DNA of 64,000 nt from Rhizobium sp. BK399 (GCF_014194695.1 NZ_JACIAH010000010.1:1-64000); one strand, 5' to 3'. Positions 43,522 to 53,536 are shown, counted from the stretch's first letter. Notes: generated from the letters alone by a model not told the origin. A program made the numbers and translations.

Positions 43522-44709
43522 TCACGACACCACCCGAATATCCGGCGACGCAGAACGGGCACTTCGAGCCTGTCTAACGCAATTTCTTCCGGCTCGCTTT
43601 GCTTCGTAAAGCGCCATGTCGGCCCGGCGCATTGTGTCGTCAAGACTCTCCCCGGCGACGACTTCCGCGACACCGAAACTTGCGCTCACGGTTAGCGACT
43701 TAGGCAAACCCTCTACAGTGATTGCCATCGTCTCGCGCCGCGCAACACCGGCAAATAGCATGGCCGCATCGACCGTGGTGTTCGGCATAAACACCCCAAA
43801 CTCCTCCCCGCCGATACGCCCGACGATAAAATCCGGCTCGGCTATGGATTTCAGGAGGTCGGCAAAGGCTCGGATCACTTGGTCCCCGGCATGGTGTCCG
43901 AACGTGTCGTTGATACTTTTGAAGCGATCGATATCGCAGATCATGACAGAATGTAGGACAGCAGGTGCAACCAGGCGCGCAGCGGAGACACCATTCTCGA
44001 AGCCTCGGCGGTTGGCAAGACCCGAAAGCATGTCCCTTTCGGAATTGCTGCGCTCGTCAGCCATGATATCGAGGACGAGCACCGAAAGCAGTGTCAGACC
44101 CACCGCTACAATCAACACCGCAGTCGATCCCTGAGAAATCACTGCATAGTTCGTGTGAACGTAATCGGCGGCTTTGGTACCAGCACCCGCGGTCACCGCC
44201 AGCGCAGCTTTCGCAAAGAAATGTAGACCGGTTGCAACGAGCAGAAAGCCGAGGACCCGATCGATCTTCGCGTGGCGCGCTGAAGCAAAGACCGCCACAG
44301 CACTGGCGAGAACGACCAGGGCAAACGGTGTTTGATAAGATATGGCGTGCCGAAGCGTGCTACGCGGCAAACCATAGATAACGAGATCGAGTACGACACA
44401 AGCTGCGAAAAAAAATGTGGCCCAGAGCGGCGCTATTCGGACGTCATAAAGCTCGCCGATACCCACGCGTAGAAGGATCATCCCCCCAAGCACGCTTCCA
44501 AAGGCCAGAACGGCGAAGAGTCGCGGCAAGTCTGTGTATGCAACAAGGAGTTCACTAATGGCGGAAAGTGAAGCGACAGCGAAACCCGCCGAGAACCACA
44601 GTGCGGCCTGACGCGATCGGCTGCGCACTGCCACGACGGCGAAAACCAGTGCAAAGCAGATCGCGATGATGAAGTTCACTACAAGGAAAAAAACTGCTCC
44701 GTTCACCAT
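43522..44709 (-). CDS. Membrane-bound diguanylate cyclase (GGDEF domain)
   Basis: The protein of about 395 residues has six or seven N-terminal hydrophobic helices (residues 5-205) and a C-terminal GGDEF domain with the active loop GRIGGEEFGVF. The GGEEF form is catalytically competent. The product-inhibition I-site (RxxD, five residues before the loop) is not present (AEPD stands there), so feedback inhibition by c-di-GMP is not expected. The domain begins ISGLANRRGFENG-like at DMLSGLANRRGF. Start is the ATG at 44709 or a GTG two codons upstream. Confidence 0.93.
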   Translation of the reverse strand: MVNGAVFFLVVNFIIAICFALVFAVVAVRSRSRQAALWFSAGFAVASLSAISELLVAYTDLPRLFAVLAFGSVLGGMILLRVGIGELYDVRIAPLWATFFFAACVVLDLVIYGLPRSTLRHAISYQTPFALVVLASAVAVFASARHAKIDRVLGFLLVATGLHFFAKAALAVTAGAGTKAADYVHTNYAVISQGSTAVLIVAVGLTLLSVLVLDIMADERSNSERDMLSGLANRRGFENGVSAARLVAPAVLHSVMICDIDRFKSINDTFGHHAGDQVIRAFADLLKSIAEPDFIVGRIGGEEFGVFMPNTTVDAAMLFAGVARRETMAITVEGLPKSLTVSASFGVAEVVAGESLDDTMRRADMALYEAKRAGRNCVRQARSARSASPDIRVVS

Positions 44710-45250
44710 TGCCACATCCCACTACAAGCCCGGCCGAAGCTTCAGTACAAGTGTCCTAATAAATTGTGAAACACGAAATAGCGATCGTTGCCCGAGGTCG
44801 CATTATCACCCTGGCGATCCAGGTCACTTCACTCGATCCAGTCTCGCTTCATAGCGGGACTGGATCCGCAGCCGCAATAAGACAAACGCGGGGCGGTGGC
44901 TAGATTCCTTTCAACTGCACTGGATGGCGAATGACGGGCTCTCAGGTTTTGTTCCGGCGGGACCTTCGAGAGCTCGTCCGCTGTCGAGCCTCTTTCGGAG
45001 GTTTGCGATGAGCATGTTTTAATGACGGCTTCACGTCCATAGTGTGGAGCCATCGGCCGCCGTTGCTGCGAAGCGGACATGACGCCCTCCAGGATCCGCT
45101 GACCAAAGGCCGCAACCGAGCGCAACTCCTTGGCACGGCTTGCATTCGGTTCAGTGGCGACTGACACGACGCGTCCTTGCTTTTTTGTTGCAGGGCACCC
45201 GCTGGCACGTTTGTGGTACCCGATCTTCCGGGGCCTGGGACGATTGTCGT
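44710..45250. other. Gene-free region
   Basis: A minus-strand frame of 112 residues (44829-45167) is open but has no recognisable domain and no convincing start signal. I do not call it. Confidence 0.4.
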
Positions 45251-45937
45251 TCAGGCACTGCCGCTGGAGAAGACCAGCAACATATTGTTGGTAGGCATCT
45301 CGATCGCCTCGCTGAGACTAAGTCCAGCGGCCTCGCCCACTTGTTCAAGATCAGCGATATCACGCACACCCCAGGATGGGTTGCGCTCCTTTAGAGCCGC
45401 GTCGAAAGCAGCGTTCGAGGGGGCGTTGTGTGCGCCGTCGCGCATGAACGGGCCGTATAGAACAAGAAGCCCACCAGCGCGAAGCAAACGGCCAGCTCCT
45501 GCGAACAATCCTAAGCTTGCCGCCCATGGCGCGATATGGATCATATTGATCGACACGATGGCGTCAAAAGCCCCCATTTGTTCGACGTCCCATTGTCCTG
45601 AGCACACATCAATATCCCGCGGTGCCAGCACATTCTTCAGCCCTGCGAATTTGCTCCAGCTAGACGTGCTGGTGCGAGCGTCGGCATCCGGATCACTGGG
45701 CAGCCAGGTGAGGTTGGGCATTGCTCCCGCAAAACACACGGCGTGCTCGCCAGTCCCGCAACCAATCTCCAGCACAGCGCCATGTGTTGGAAGGACACGT
45801 TTTAGGGCCGTGAGGATCGGCGCCGAATTTCGCGCAACGGAAGGCGAGAACATGCGCTTGTCGGCGCTTACGTCGCGCTGTTCCAGTGCAACAGGCGAAC
45901 GGTCGTCCTTCTCTGCGGGCATGGGTCTTGAATCCAC
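45251..45937 (-). CDS. DUF938 family SAM-dependent methyltransferase
   Basis: The protein of about 228 residues shows the DUF938 pattern: an N-terminal SADKRMFSPSVARNSAPIL, the SAM-binding motif VLEIGCGTGEHAVCFA, WLPSDPDADA, and INMIHIAPW with GGLLVLYGPF. Members are class I methyltransferases of unknown substrate. Start choice is open: a GTG at 45937 has GGGAG nine bases upstream; a GTG at 45955 and an ATG at 45922 are alternatives. It appears to be a single-gene unit. Confidence 0.9.
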   Translation of the reverse strand: MDSRPMPAEKDDRSPVALEQRDVSADKRMFSPSVARNSAPILTALKRVLPTHGAVLEIGCGTGEHAVCFAGAMPNLTWLPSDPDADARTSTSSWSKFAGLKNVLAPRDIDVCSGQWDVEQMGAFDAIVSINMIHIAPWAASLGLFAGAGRLLRAGGLLVLYGPFMRDGAHNAPSNAAFDAALKERNPSWGVRDIADLEQVGEAAGLSLSEAIEMPTNNMLLVFSSGSA

Positions 45938-46207
45938 TTTGGCGTTGTCTCCCACCTTATAGCTGAAACGATGGGACTGAAACCACTTGGTCTAACGCGG
46001 CCCCGTGGAGGTTCAATTCTATGAACCTTGTTATTCGGTGAATGCATAGCGCATAACTGGTCTGCATAAAGTCGCATTTATTTTGGGCGTAATTGAAGTA
46101 TGGTCGACGTGGGAAAGCAAAATGCGAGCCTCTAGATTGCTGGTTTGAATACGTCCTTCCGTTGCTCCCGATCGGAGCAAGGAGAACAATGCACCCGGGG
46201 GACTGCG

Positions 46208-46621
46208 TTGAAACAGAAAGACATTCAACCCGAACTCGCCGGCGCGATTCTTATCGTCGAACCCGATGCGGATCTGTACTCTCGCATCGCGGCTCAGTTG
46301 GCATGCACGGGCCTCGCTGCGATCCCTGCGATAAACGCACTAGAAGCGCTAAGTATTCTCGACCGGCGAACTGACATCGGGCTTGTGTTCACCGCCGTAA
46401 ACATGCCAGGTCCACTTGACGGAGTTGCTCTTGCTGTTCGCATTCATCGTGAGCGACCGGATCTCGCAATTGTCATAACATCGGGAGTCGTTAGTCTCCG
46501 GCAGTCTTCGCTTCCCCCACGCTGTCGGTTCCTGAGTAAGCCATATGAACCTGAGGAGGCGATTAAATGCTTCCGGTTCCTGCTGGGAGTTAACACACCT
46601 GTTTCGACCGTTCGGATTTAG
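46208..46621 (+). CDS. Receiver-domain protein lacking the phospho-acceptor aspartate
   Basis: The protein of about 137 residues has a CheY-like fold: AILIVEPDADLYSRIAAQL at strand 1, VFTAVNMPGPLDGVALA at strand 3, VITSG at strand 4 and FLSKPYEPEE at strand 5. In the family strand 3 reads VFTDVNMPG; here GCC encodes Ala instead of Asp, so the normal phosphorylation site is gone. Switch Ser/Thr and Lys remain. The start is probably the TTG at 46208 behind a G-rich site; the frame is open from a TTG at 46145. It may be a phosphorylation-independent binding module or an early pseudogene. Confidence 0.75.
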   Translation: MKQKDIQPELAGAILIVEPDADLYSRIAAQLACTGLAAIPAINALEALSILDRRTDIGLVFTAVNMPGPLDGVALAVRIHRERPDLAIVITSGVVSLRQSSLPPRCRFLSKPYEPEEAIKCFRFLLGVNTPVSTVRI

Positions 46622-46936
46622 GGGAAGACCCGCTCAAGCTTATAAAATGAAAACCGCGAAGGCCTTTGCGACAAATCGTTCAGCTGCCGTAATTCGCGGG
46701 GACGTCGCATAGGGTTGCTCTGCAGCCTGTTTTACCCCGCTTGAGATGGCCTGGGCATCGACTTTAAATCAGGATCGGGCTTGGCATCGCCTGGAGCCGG
46801 GAAGAACCGACCGTTAACATGCGATGACATCGTCGATAGCGCACGTCAATGGCGCGGGCGTAGGCAATCCAACGCGTGATCGTCAAAACGATCCCAACCG
46901 GTTTCCGATCGCTGTCACCGCGTTCCGGGCCACCGC
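46622..46936. other. Gene-free stretch between convergent genes
   Basis: Nothing recognisable lies between the pseudo-receiver gene (plus) and the decayed patatin gene (minus). An overlapping plus-strand frame at 46824-47153 is an apparent shadow of the patatin relic. Confidence 0.4.
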
Positions 46937-47219
46937 TCATAACGTCAGGTGCGGTGCGCTGGAAGGGCTAAAGCCGGCTATCCCGTTGACGCGGCGCCAG
47001 GATGTCTCGAGCGCCGCCATTACACCTTTCTCCCCGTCCAGCGCAACGCCGTGGGCAAGAACGACCGCATTCATCGCCCCCGCGGATGTGCCGGTAATGC
47101 TTGAAATGACCAGGCCGGCCTCGTCGATGATCCGCTCGATTACCCCCAGCTGAACGCCCGAGCGCACCGCCACTTTGCAGGGCGAGATCGATGGCTATAG
47201 GCTCTCGCCGGATGACATG
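46937..47219 (-). pseudogene. Patatin-like phospholipase remnant
   Basis: The minus strand encodes REPIAIDLALQSGGA, the oxyanion-hole start of patatin-like phospholipases (usually LALQGGGAHGAF). After a frame change it continues GVQLGVIERIIDEAGLVISS, then ITGTSAGAMNAVVLAHG with the nucleophile motif GTSAG, and WRRVNGIAGFSP. The rest of the enzyme, including the catalytic aspartate, is missing. It is a frameshifted and 3'-truncated relic. Confidence 0.75.
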
Positions 47220-47464
47220 TTCGCGTTGGAATTGCTGCTTGGTCTTAGTGGTATGGTAACCTTCCCATTTCAGCATCTCTAGACCATGGCGAATATTGCG
47301 GCGTAGCCAGAGACAAATGCCACCATATTTCAGTGGTTTAATGGAATAAAACACGCGGGGAAATCAGATCCATATATTGTTAACCAACGCGAAAAGTTAC
47401 AATTCTAGTTAACTGAGAATTTGTATCTCAACTCGTAGTTTTGAAAAAACTTCATGAGGAAAAG

Positions 47465-50062
47465 ATGCGCGCCTTCGTTCCCCATACGGCCAACTTTTTC
47501 GGTCGCGATTTCAACCGCAGGATCGTATTTCCTATGGCTGGGATCCTCATCGTGGCAATTACGATTGTCATTGCCATTGTTGTTCTATCCGCGCGTCAGC
47601 AAAACAGCCTTGAAGTCGAAGCATCCACCAAGCTTGCAACTACGGCTCTCCAGGTCAAGGCGCGCGAGGTCGCGCGCAATCTGCGGGACTATGCGGTTTG
47701 GGAGGACGCATACAAAAACCTGCACGACAAGAGCAACCTGGAGTGGGCGGCAACCGACGGGAATATCGGGGCGAATATCTTTGAAGGCCTGGGCTACGAG
47801 ATGGCCTTTGCTGTCGATGCCAACGAAAACACCGTATACGCAGTGATCGAGGGCGTTCCGCAGAAGGTTGATGCCCTCAAGCTGATGCCACGTGGATTGC
47901 GTGATCTCTTGCATGTCGCTGCCATACAGACTGACCCGGTTACGAGCTTGATCAAATCAGGGGACAATGTCTACCTGGTTGCGGCCAGCGCTTTGTTGCC
48001 TCCCTCGATTGATCGATCGACGGTTAATCCGCGCAAACTTACGATGCTGGCTTTCGCAAAGCGGCTCGACCAGAGCTTCCTGGATCGCATGGGACGAGAC
48101 TACTTACTCTCCGACTTGAAGATCTCGCTTCATGAGGCCGGTGGAGCGGAGGCATCTATACCATTGCTGACACAAGACAGGGTATTCCTCGGAGCGATTA
48201 CCTGGTCACCCGCAAAGCCGGGATACCAGCTCCTGCAGTTTATCCTGCCCCCGCTATGTCTGGTGCTTGCAGTTCTGGCGGCGTTTTCAGCTCTTGTCGT
48301 GCGCAATGCCAGGCGTTCGACGAAGGAATTGGAGGATTCCGCCAAAACCGTGGAAGCCTATGCTCAGACGCTGAAGGAGAGCGAAGTAAGGTTCAAGGAC
48401 GTGGCGGAAGCATCGTCCGACTGGATTTGGGAAACCGACCATTCGCTCAAACTGGTCTACTTCTCGGCACGTTTTACCGATGTCACCGGGTTGCCCGCCT
48501 CTGATGTTCTCGGGAAGACACTCGGTCAGTTCTTTTCAAGTGACGCTGACTCTGACGGTTGGAAGCGGCTGGTCGAGGGATCTGATGAGCACGTCTCGTT
48601 CAGAGATCTTCGCTGCTGCTATCGCGACGCAAAGGGTCACATCCGCATCTCCAGATTGGCCGGTCGTCCCATCCTTGGCACGACAGGGGAATTCCTTGGT
48701 TTCAGGGGGACAGCGACAGACATTACCGAAGAAGTGGAAGCCCAGGAACGGGCAAGCCATCTGGCGCACCACGATGCCCTGACTGGACTTCCGAACCGCG
48801 TTCTGTTCCGGGAACGTCTGAATGTTGCTCTTACGTCGAATGCCGAGCAGACCGCGAGAGTTTCGGTGATCTGCCTCGATCTCGATCACTTCAAGGAAGT
48901 CAACGATACCTTGGGCCACGGTGCTGGAGATCTCCTGCTTCAGCAACTTTCGGGACGGCTGAGGGCATGCGTACACCAGAATGACACCGTCGCCCGACTT
49001 GGCGGTGATGAGTTCGCGATCATCCAGATCGGCCTCAACCAACCGCTGGAAGCCGAAGAACTCAGCCGAAAACTCATCGATGTCGTCCGCGCGCCTTTCA
49101 TCATTGAAGGGCAGGATCTTCATGTCGGAGTTAGTATCGGGATCGCGATTGCAAACGTGGATGATGCCGATCCGGAACGGTTGCTCAAAAGTGCGGACAT
49201 CGCACTTTACCGAGCCAAGCAGGGTGGTCGGGCGACCTACCGGATTTTCGAGGCTCAGATGGATGCCGAACTCCAGGAACGCAAGACTCTCGAATATGAT
49301 CTTCGTCAGGCGGTCCTGAAGGACGAACTCGAGATTCACTATCAGCCGTTGATCGATCTTGCACAGCATGGCGTTGCGGCCGTGGAAGCGCTGGTTCGAT
49401 GGAGGCATCCGATCCGCGGTCTCGTGTCTCCGGCAGAATTCATTCCGCTCGCAGAAGAAACCGGCCTCATCGTCTCGATGGGCGAGTGGATCCTCGAGAC
49501 GGCCTGCCGACAGGTCATGGAATGGGATGGACTGCGCGTCGCGGTAAACCTTTCACCCGTGCAGTTCCGCAACAAGGAGCTGGTCGAGACAGTGCGCCAG
49601 GTCCTGGTACGCACAGGGCTCGATCCTGCGCGCTTGGAACTCGAGATAACGGAAAGCGTCCTTATCAACGACACATCAGCAGCCTTGGAAATCCTGAATG
49701 GCCTCAAGAGCTTGGGTGTCAAGATTGCCATGGATGATTTCGGCACCGGCTATTCGTCGCTCGGCTACCTGAATTCGTTCCCCTTCGACAAGATCAAGAT
49801 CGACAAGTCCTTCATAGGAGACATGAACAGCAAGGATAAGTCGGGCGCCATTGTGAAATCCGTCATCAGTCTCGGCCAGAGCCTGAACATGACCACGACT
49901 GCAGAAGGCGTTGAGACGCCGGAGCAGGCCGCGTTCCTTGCCCAGGAGGGTTGCGACCAGCTGCAGGGTTACTACTTCAGCCGCCCTGTGACCGCACCGG
50001 AACTGTCCGCCTTCATCGGGCGCTGGGCTTCCGGTAAGGAAGCTGGCGAAGAAGCCGCATAG
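47465..50062 (+). CDS. CHASE4-PAS-GGDEF-EAL c-di-GMP turnover protein
   Basis: This 865-residue protein has a transmembrane helix at about 20-45, a periplasmic CHASE4 sensor (LRDYAVWEDAYKNLHD is typical), a second helix near 260-285, a PAS domain (about 305-430, DWIWETDHSLKLVYFSARFT), a GGDEF domain with an intact RLGGDEFAII loop and an EAL domain with AVEALVRWRHP, ITESVL, DDFGTGYSS and EGVET. Both cyclase and phosphodiesterase residues look complete. The I-site RxxD is absent. The ATG at 47465 has GAGGAAAAG upstream; a TTG at 47441 is a poorer start. It senses a periplasmic signal and adjusts c-di-GMP. Confidence 0.94.
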   Translation: MRAFVPHTANFFGRDFNRRIVFPMAGILIVAITIVIAIVVLSARQQNSLEVEASTKLATTALQVKAREVARNLRDYAVWEDAYKNLHDKSNLEWAATDGNIGANIFEGLGYEMAFAVDANENTVYAVIEGVPQKVDALKLMPRGLRDLLHVAAIQTDPVTSLIKSGDNVYLVAASALLPPSIDRSTVNPRKLTMLAFAKRLDQSFLDRMGRDYLLSDLKISLHEAGGAEASIPLLTQDRVFLGAITWSPAKPGYQLLQFILPPLCLVLAVLAAFSALVVRNARRSTKELEDSAKTVEAYAQTLKESEVRFKDVAEASSDWIWETDHSLKLVYFSARFTDVTGLPASDVLGKTLGQFFSSDADSDGWKRLVEGSDEHVSFRDLRCCYRDAKGHIRISRLAGRPILGTTGEFLGFRGTATDITEEVEAQERASHLAHHDALTGLPNRVLFRERLNVALTSNAEQTARVSVICLDLDHFKEVNDTLGHGAGDLLLQQLSGRLRACVHQNDTVARLGGDEFAIIQIGLNQPLEAEELSRKLIDVVRAPFIIEGQDLHVGVSIGIAIANVDDADPERLLKSADIALYRAKQGGRATYRIFEAQMDAELQERKTLEYDLRQAVLKDELEIHYQPLIDLAQHGVAAVEALVRWRHPIRGLVSPAEFIPLAEETGLIVSMGEWILETACRQVMEWDGLRVAVNLSPVQFRNKELVETVRQVLVRTGLDPARLELEITESVLINDTSAALEILNGLKSLGVKIAMDDFGTGYSSLGYLNSFPFDKIKIDKSFIGDMNSKDKSGAIVKSVISLGQSLNMTTTAEGVETPEQAAFLAQEGCDQLQGYYFSRPVTAPELSAFIGRWASGKEAGEEAA

Positions 50063-50103
50063 CTTTCGCGCACGACGAATAATCAAAAACAGGTTCAACG
50101 AAA

Positions 50104-51345
50104 ATGAATGCCCATGCCCTTTCGGCCGAGCACGTACTCGGCCACGACGCGCGACATCTGCAAGGTCAGATTGAGACAGCTTTTTCGGGCGACGGAAGGA
50201 CCCTCCGGCCCGCGAAGGATGCGCTCAGAAATTTCGCAAGCGTGGATGCGGTCATTGCGGAGCTCAAGCCGTCAGAACCCGTCTTCTGCATCACGCCCGA
50301 AAGACTACGCAGTGCTGCTGCGAGCTTCTCTTCGTTTCCCGGGACCTGCCTTTACGCCGTCAAATGCAATCCTCATCCGTTTGTTCTGGAGACCCTTTAC
50401 CAGACCGGAATTACAAACTTTGACGTCGCCTCTCTCGACGAGGTCGAACTGATTGGCAGCCTGTTCGGAAGCACCGCTGGAAAGTTCTACAACAACCCGG
50501 CGAAGACACGCCGTTCGATCCGAATGGCAAATGATCTGCACGGCATTCGCTTCTATACGGCCGATTGCCTGGAGGAGGTGGACAAAATAGCCGAGGAAGC
50601 CCGCGGTAGCGATCTCGTGATTGCCGTCAGGCTCGCCACGAATGGAACCGACGCTCGCTATGTTCTCTCGACCAAATTCGGTGCGATGCCGGACAAGGCA
50701 ATCCACCTGCTGCGTCACATCCGCTCAAAGGGGATCAAGGCGGGGATTTCATTTCATGTCGGTTCACAGTGCCTCGCACCTGGTGCGTTTTCAGAGGCTG
50801 TGGAACTTGCCGGAGACGTGGCGAAGCGGGCAGGAGTGGAGCTCGCGGTTCTGAATGTCGGTGGTGGTTTTCCTGCTCCTTATCCAGGCGATGACGTTGT
50901 TGGCCCGGGGCATTATTTCAAGAGCGTCGCGCGCGCACTGCGCAATGGCGCAATACCTCGCTCCTGCTCCATCTTATGTGAGCCCGGCCGAGCGCTCGTC
51001 GCCACCGCCGGGATCACGCTCGTCCAAGTGGTGATGAGGCGTGATCACAATCTTTTTCTGAACGACGGAGTATTTGGCACCTTGCAGGAACTCGGGCATT
51101 CAAAAGAACGCCGGCCGGTGCGTCTCATTCCGAGCAAACCGCGTGTATCCGCCACATACACCGATTTCAAGGTCTGGGGGCCGACCTGTGATTCAAACGA
51201 CGTGCTCGGTGCACCTTTCAGCCTCCCGGATGATGTGCGTGAGGGGGACTGGATCGAGGTGGGCATGATGGGAGCTTATAGCCTCTCCATGCGCACTCAC
51301 TTCAACGGATTTTTTGCCGACAAGATCGTGACGATCGGAGCATAG
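50104..51345 (+). CDS. Ornithine/diaminopimelate decarboxylase-type PLP enzyme (fold type III)
   Basis: This 413-residue enzyme belongs to group IV decarboxylases (eukaryotic-type ODC/alanine racemase-fold). The PLP lysine K87 lies in YAVKCNPHP. The block FDVASLDEVELI, the phosphate-binding NVGGGFPAPYP, CEPGRALVA and the dimer-interface cysteine motif GPTCDSND follow. GPTCDS favours ornithine-type over diaminopimelate specificity. It is followed after 15 bp by an EamA transporter, so enzyme and transporter are co-expressed; a likely pair is decarboxylation and export or uptake of an amine. Confidence 0.93.
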   Translation: MNAHALSAEHVLGHDARHLQGQIETAFSGDGRTLRPAKDALRNFASVDAVIAELKPSEPVFCITPERLRSAAASFSSFPGTCLYAVKCNPHPFVLETLYQTGITNFDVASLDEVELIGSLFGSTAGKFYNNPAKTRRSIRMANDLHGIRFYTADCLEEVDKIAEEARGSDLVIAVRLATNGTDARYVLSTKFGAMPDKAIHLLRHIRSKGIKAGISFHVGSQCLAPGAFSEAVELAGDVAKRAGVELAVLNVGGGFPAPYPGDDVVGPGHYFKSVARALRNGAIPRSCSILCEPGRALVATAGITLVQVVMRRDHNLFLNDGVFGTLQELGHSKERRPVRLIPSKPRVSATYTDFKVWGPTCDSNDVLGAPFSLPDDVREGDWIEVGMMGAYSLSMRTHFNGFFADKIVTIGA

Positions 51346-51360
51346 GAGACAGGCTTCGAA

Positions 51361-52509
51361 ATGAAACGATTGGCCGCTTCTGCAATCGGAGCCATGGGGA
51401 TCGTGCTTTGGGCAAGCGAAACCGTGCTCGTAACCTATACGACTTCCATCCCTCCACTGCAGACGGTTTCGATGGCGTTCCTCTTCGCGGCGGCTCTGTC
51501 GCCGGCTGTATGGTACCTGACCGGAAGCCATCCTCTTCTCGCCTTCCGGCAGCCGATCCATGTTTGGCTGCTGTCGGTGAGCGCGCTTGTTGGCTATCAT
51601 GCTTGCATCTATTACGCGACCCAGAAGGCGCCGCCGGCCGCAGCTGCGCTGCTTCAAGGGACTACCCCACTGATGATCGTTCTTGGCTCCTGTCTTCTGC
51701 CGGGCGAGAGACTCAGATGGTGGCACGTCGTCGGTGTTGCCGTCGGACTGTTCGGCGTGCTGCTGCTCATCGAGCGCGGCGGTGATGCATCCATATCCGA
51801 GGGTGCGCCGTTTTACCTGACGCTCATCGGGATCGCTGCCGCGCTCTGGGGCATCTATTCGGTGCTGACCCGGACACAGGCCGCAGTACCCTCGTCTGCT
51901 CTCGGGTGGTTCTACGCAGCATCTGCGGCCGTATCCTTCCTGGCACATCTGGCGCTTGAAAGCTGGGTGGCGCCTAGTGTGGCGGAATGGTCCGCGATGG
52001 CAGCACTCGGCGTTCTGCCCATGGGCCTGGCGATCTACATGTGGGATCACGGAATGAAGCGTGGCGACATTCAGGCGCTTGGCGCGTTCTCTTATGTCGA
52101 GCCTTTTATCGGAGCGGTCCTTGTTGCGATCTTTTCCTCAGCAGCGATTGAAGCCTCCTTGTTTTGGTCAGGCGCACTGATTGTGGGTGGCGCTGCATTG
52201 GCGAGTTCGGGGCTCTGGAAGCCCGATACAAAGGACGATAACGAGGGAAAGGAAGCGACGATGCGTACGCCCGGAGCTCCGGTGCCCAAGCGGTCTATCC
52301 TTCAGCTGCTTGCCGAGGCGGATTCCAAAGGTGAGCTTGCTTCAATCAACAACAGGCTGCTTGAGCGCCTCATCGAGATTGGTCGCGATTACAACGATCC
52401 CCGCAAACACGATGCTGAGCTTGCGGAGTTGCTTCTCGCTTTGGGCATTTCGGTAGCGATCTGGGATAAGGCCATCACAGAGAGCGACGCCAGGGAAATT
52501 GCGGCCTGA
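51361..52509 (+). CDS. EamA/DMT family transporter with extra C-terminal helical domain
   Basis: Residues 1-290 form the ten-helix drug/metabolite transporter fold with its two EamA repeats (ATQKAPPAAAALLQGTTPLM in the first, DIQALGAFSYVEPFIGAVLV in the second). The protein then continues for about 90 charged residues (RSILQLLAEADSKGELASIN, NNRLLERLIEIGRDYNDPRK) that are not part of the transporter. An internal ATG at 52261 precedes this part, so it may be a fused small gene. GGAG lies ahead of the start at 51361, 15 bp behind the decarboxylase gene. Confidence 0.9.
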   Translation: MKRLAASAIGAMGIVLWASETVLVTYTTSIPPLQTVSMAFLFAAALSPAVWYLTGSHPLLAFRQPIHVWLLSVSALVGYHACIYYATQKAPPAAAALLQGTTPLMIVLGSCLLPGERLRWWHVVGVAVGLFGVLLLIERGGDASISEGAPFYLTLIGIAAALWGIYSVLTRTQAAVPSSALGWFYAASAAVSFLAHLALESWVAPSVAEWSAMAALGVLPMGLAIYMWDHGMKRGDIQALGAFSYVEPFIGAVLVAIFSSAAIEASLFWSGALIVGGAALASSGLWKPDTKDDNEGKEATMRTPGAPVPKRSILQLLAEADSKGELASINNRLLERLIEIGRDYNDPRKHDAELAELLLALGISVAIWDKAITESDAREIAA

Positions 52510-52894
52510 GGCATTGCTGCTATCTGCTCTATGTCAGACGAGGGCGTAGCGAGCGGTCTGAAAACCAATCCCCGGGACGGCAAGCCTTCTCATGGTTTTA
52601 ACATGAGGCTTTGGAAACAGGCGCTCTTCGAGGCTTGCCGAAGAAGGATCAGCGCCCATTTCACCTTGTGCAAAAGCCCCGTTGTAAAGTTTGGAAATGG
52701 CCTATCCGGTGTTCATGAATTACTATTGAGCGCTCAAGGGTAGGCGCATCGGCCACCTGGCAGCAGCTCGAGTTCATTTTTACGTAGCACGCATCATTCA
52801 AATTCATACGGAAGCCGATCCAGGCCTCCATGCGAACCGCAGCTGGAATCACTGGAACGCGATCATCTCGGGATCGAGGACGGAGGAGACAAGA
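52510..52894. other. Gene-free region upstream of the VOC gene
   Basis: No supported gene. It should contain the promoter of the VOC-family gene. A 70-residue frame at 52531-52743 has no recognisable features. Confidence 0.4.
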
Positions 52895-53536
52895 ATGAGT
52901 ATTCTTGGTGAAGGCAACGGCAAAGCTGGCAAGACGAACGTCGATCTAAAGCTTGAAGTCGTCGCGATTCCCGTCGCTGATGTTGATCGCTCGAAACGCT
53001 TCTATTCCGCGTTGGGGTGGCGGCTCGACGCCGACTTCCCGGTCGGCAATGACTTCAGGGTGGTGCAATTCACGCCGCCTGGCTCACCCGCGTCCATCCA
53101 TTTCGGCGTCGGCATCACCAGCGCCGCTCCCGGTTCTGCTCAAGGACTCTATCTCGTCGTCACAGACATCGAGGCGGCTCGTGCTTCGCTCGCGAGCGGC
53201 GGTGCGCAGGTGAGCGAGATCTTTCATCGCGACGGCCCCGGGCAACCGGCAATCGAGGGCCGGGATCCAAACGGACGAAGCTACAGGACCTATGCGACCT
53301 TCAAGGATCCGGACGGAAATGCCTGGCTGCTGCAGGAAATCACGCAACGGCTTGAGGGACGGCAGAGCACCGAGGTTACGTTCGCGTCACCTGCAGAAAT
53401 CGAAGGCGCCCTGCGAAGGGCGGCTGCTGCTCATGGTGAACATGAGAAAATCACGGGAAGGCACGACGAGAATTGGCCGGTATGGTATGCGCATTTCATC
53501 GCCGCCGAGCAGTCCGGCGGGCCGCTGCCCAAGTAG
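52895..53536 (+). CDS. VOC family (glyoxalase/bleomycin-resistance fold) protein
   Basis: This 213-residue protein has a VOC domain at about 18-150 (VVAIPVADVDRSKRFYSALG, GLYLVVTDIEAARASLASGG, and the closing FKDPDGNAWLLQEI with the metal-ligand glutamate). A C-terminal tail of about 60 residues contains the patterned HGEHEKITGRHDENWPVWYA seen in several related proteins. A strong GGAGGAG precedes the ATG. Members act as dioxygenases, isomerases or drug-binding proteins; the function here is not specified. Confidence 0.9.
   Translation: MSILGEGNGKAGKTNVDLKLEVVAIPVADVDRSKRFYSALGWRLDADFPVGNDFRVVQFTPPGSPASIHFGVGITSAAPGSAQGLYLVVTDIEAARASLASGGAQVSEIFHRDGPGQPAIEGRDPNGRSYRTYATFKDPDGNAWLLQEITQRLEGRQSTEVTFASPAEIEGALRRAAAAHGEHEKITGRHDENWPVWYAHFIAAEQSGGPLPK

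Noticed and set aside
44829..45167. Minus-strand frame of 112 residues
   Set aside because: No domain, no good start signal, low-complexity polar composition; kept as gene-free region.
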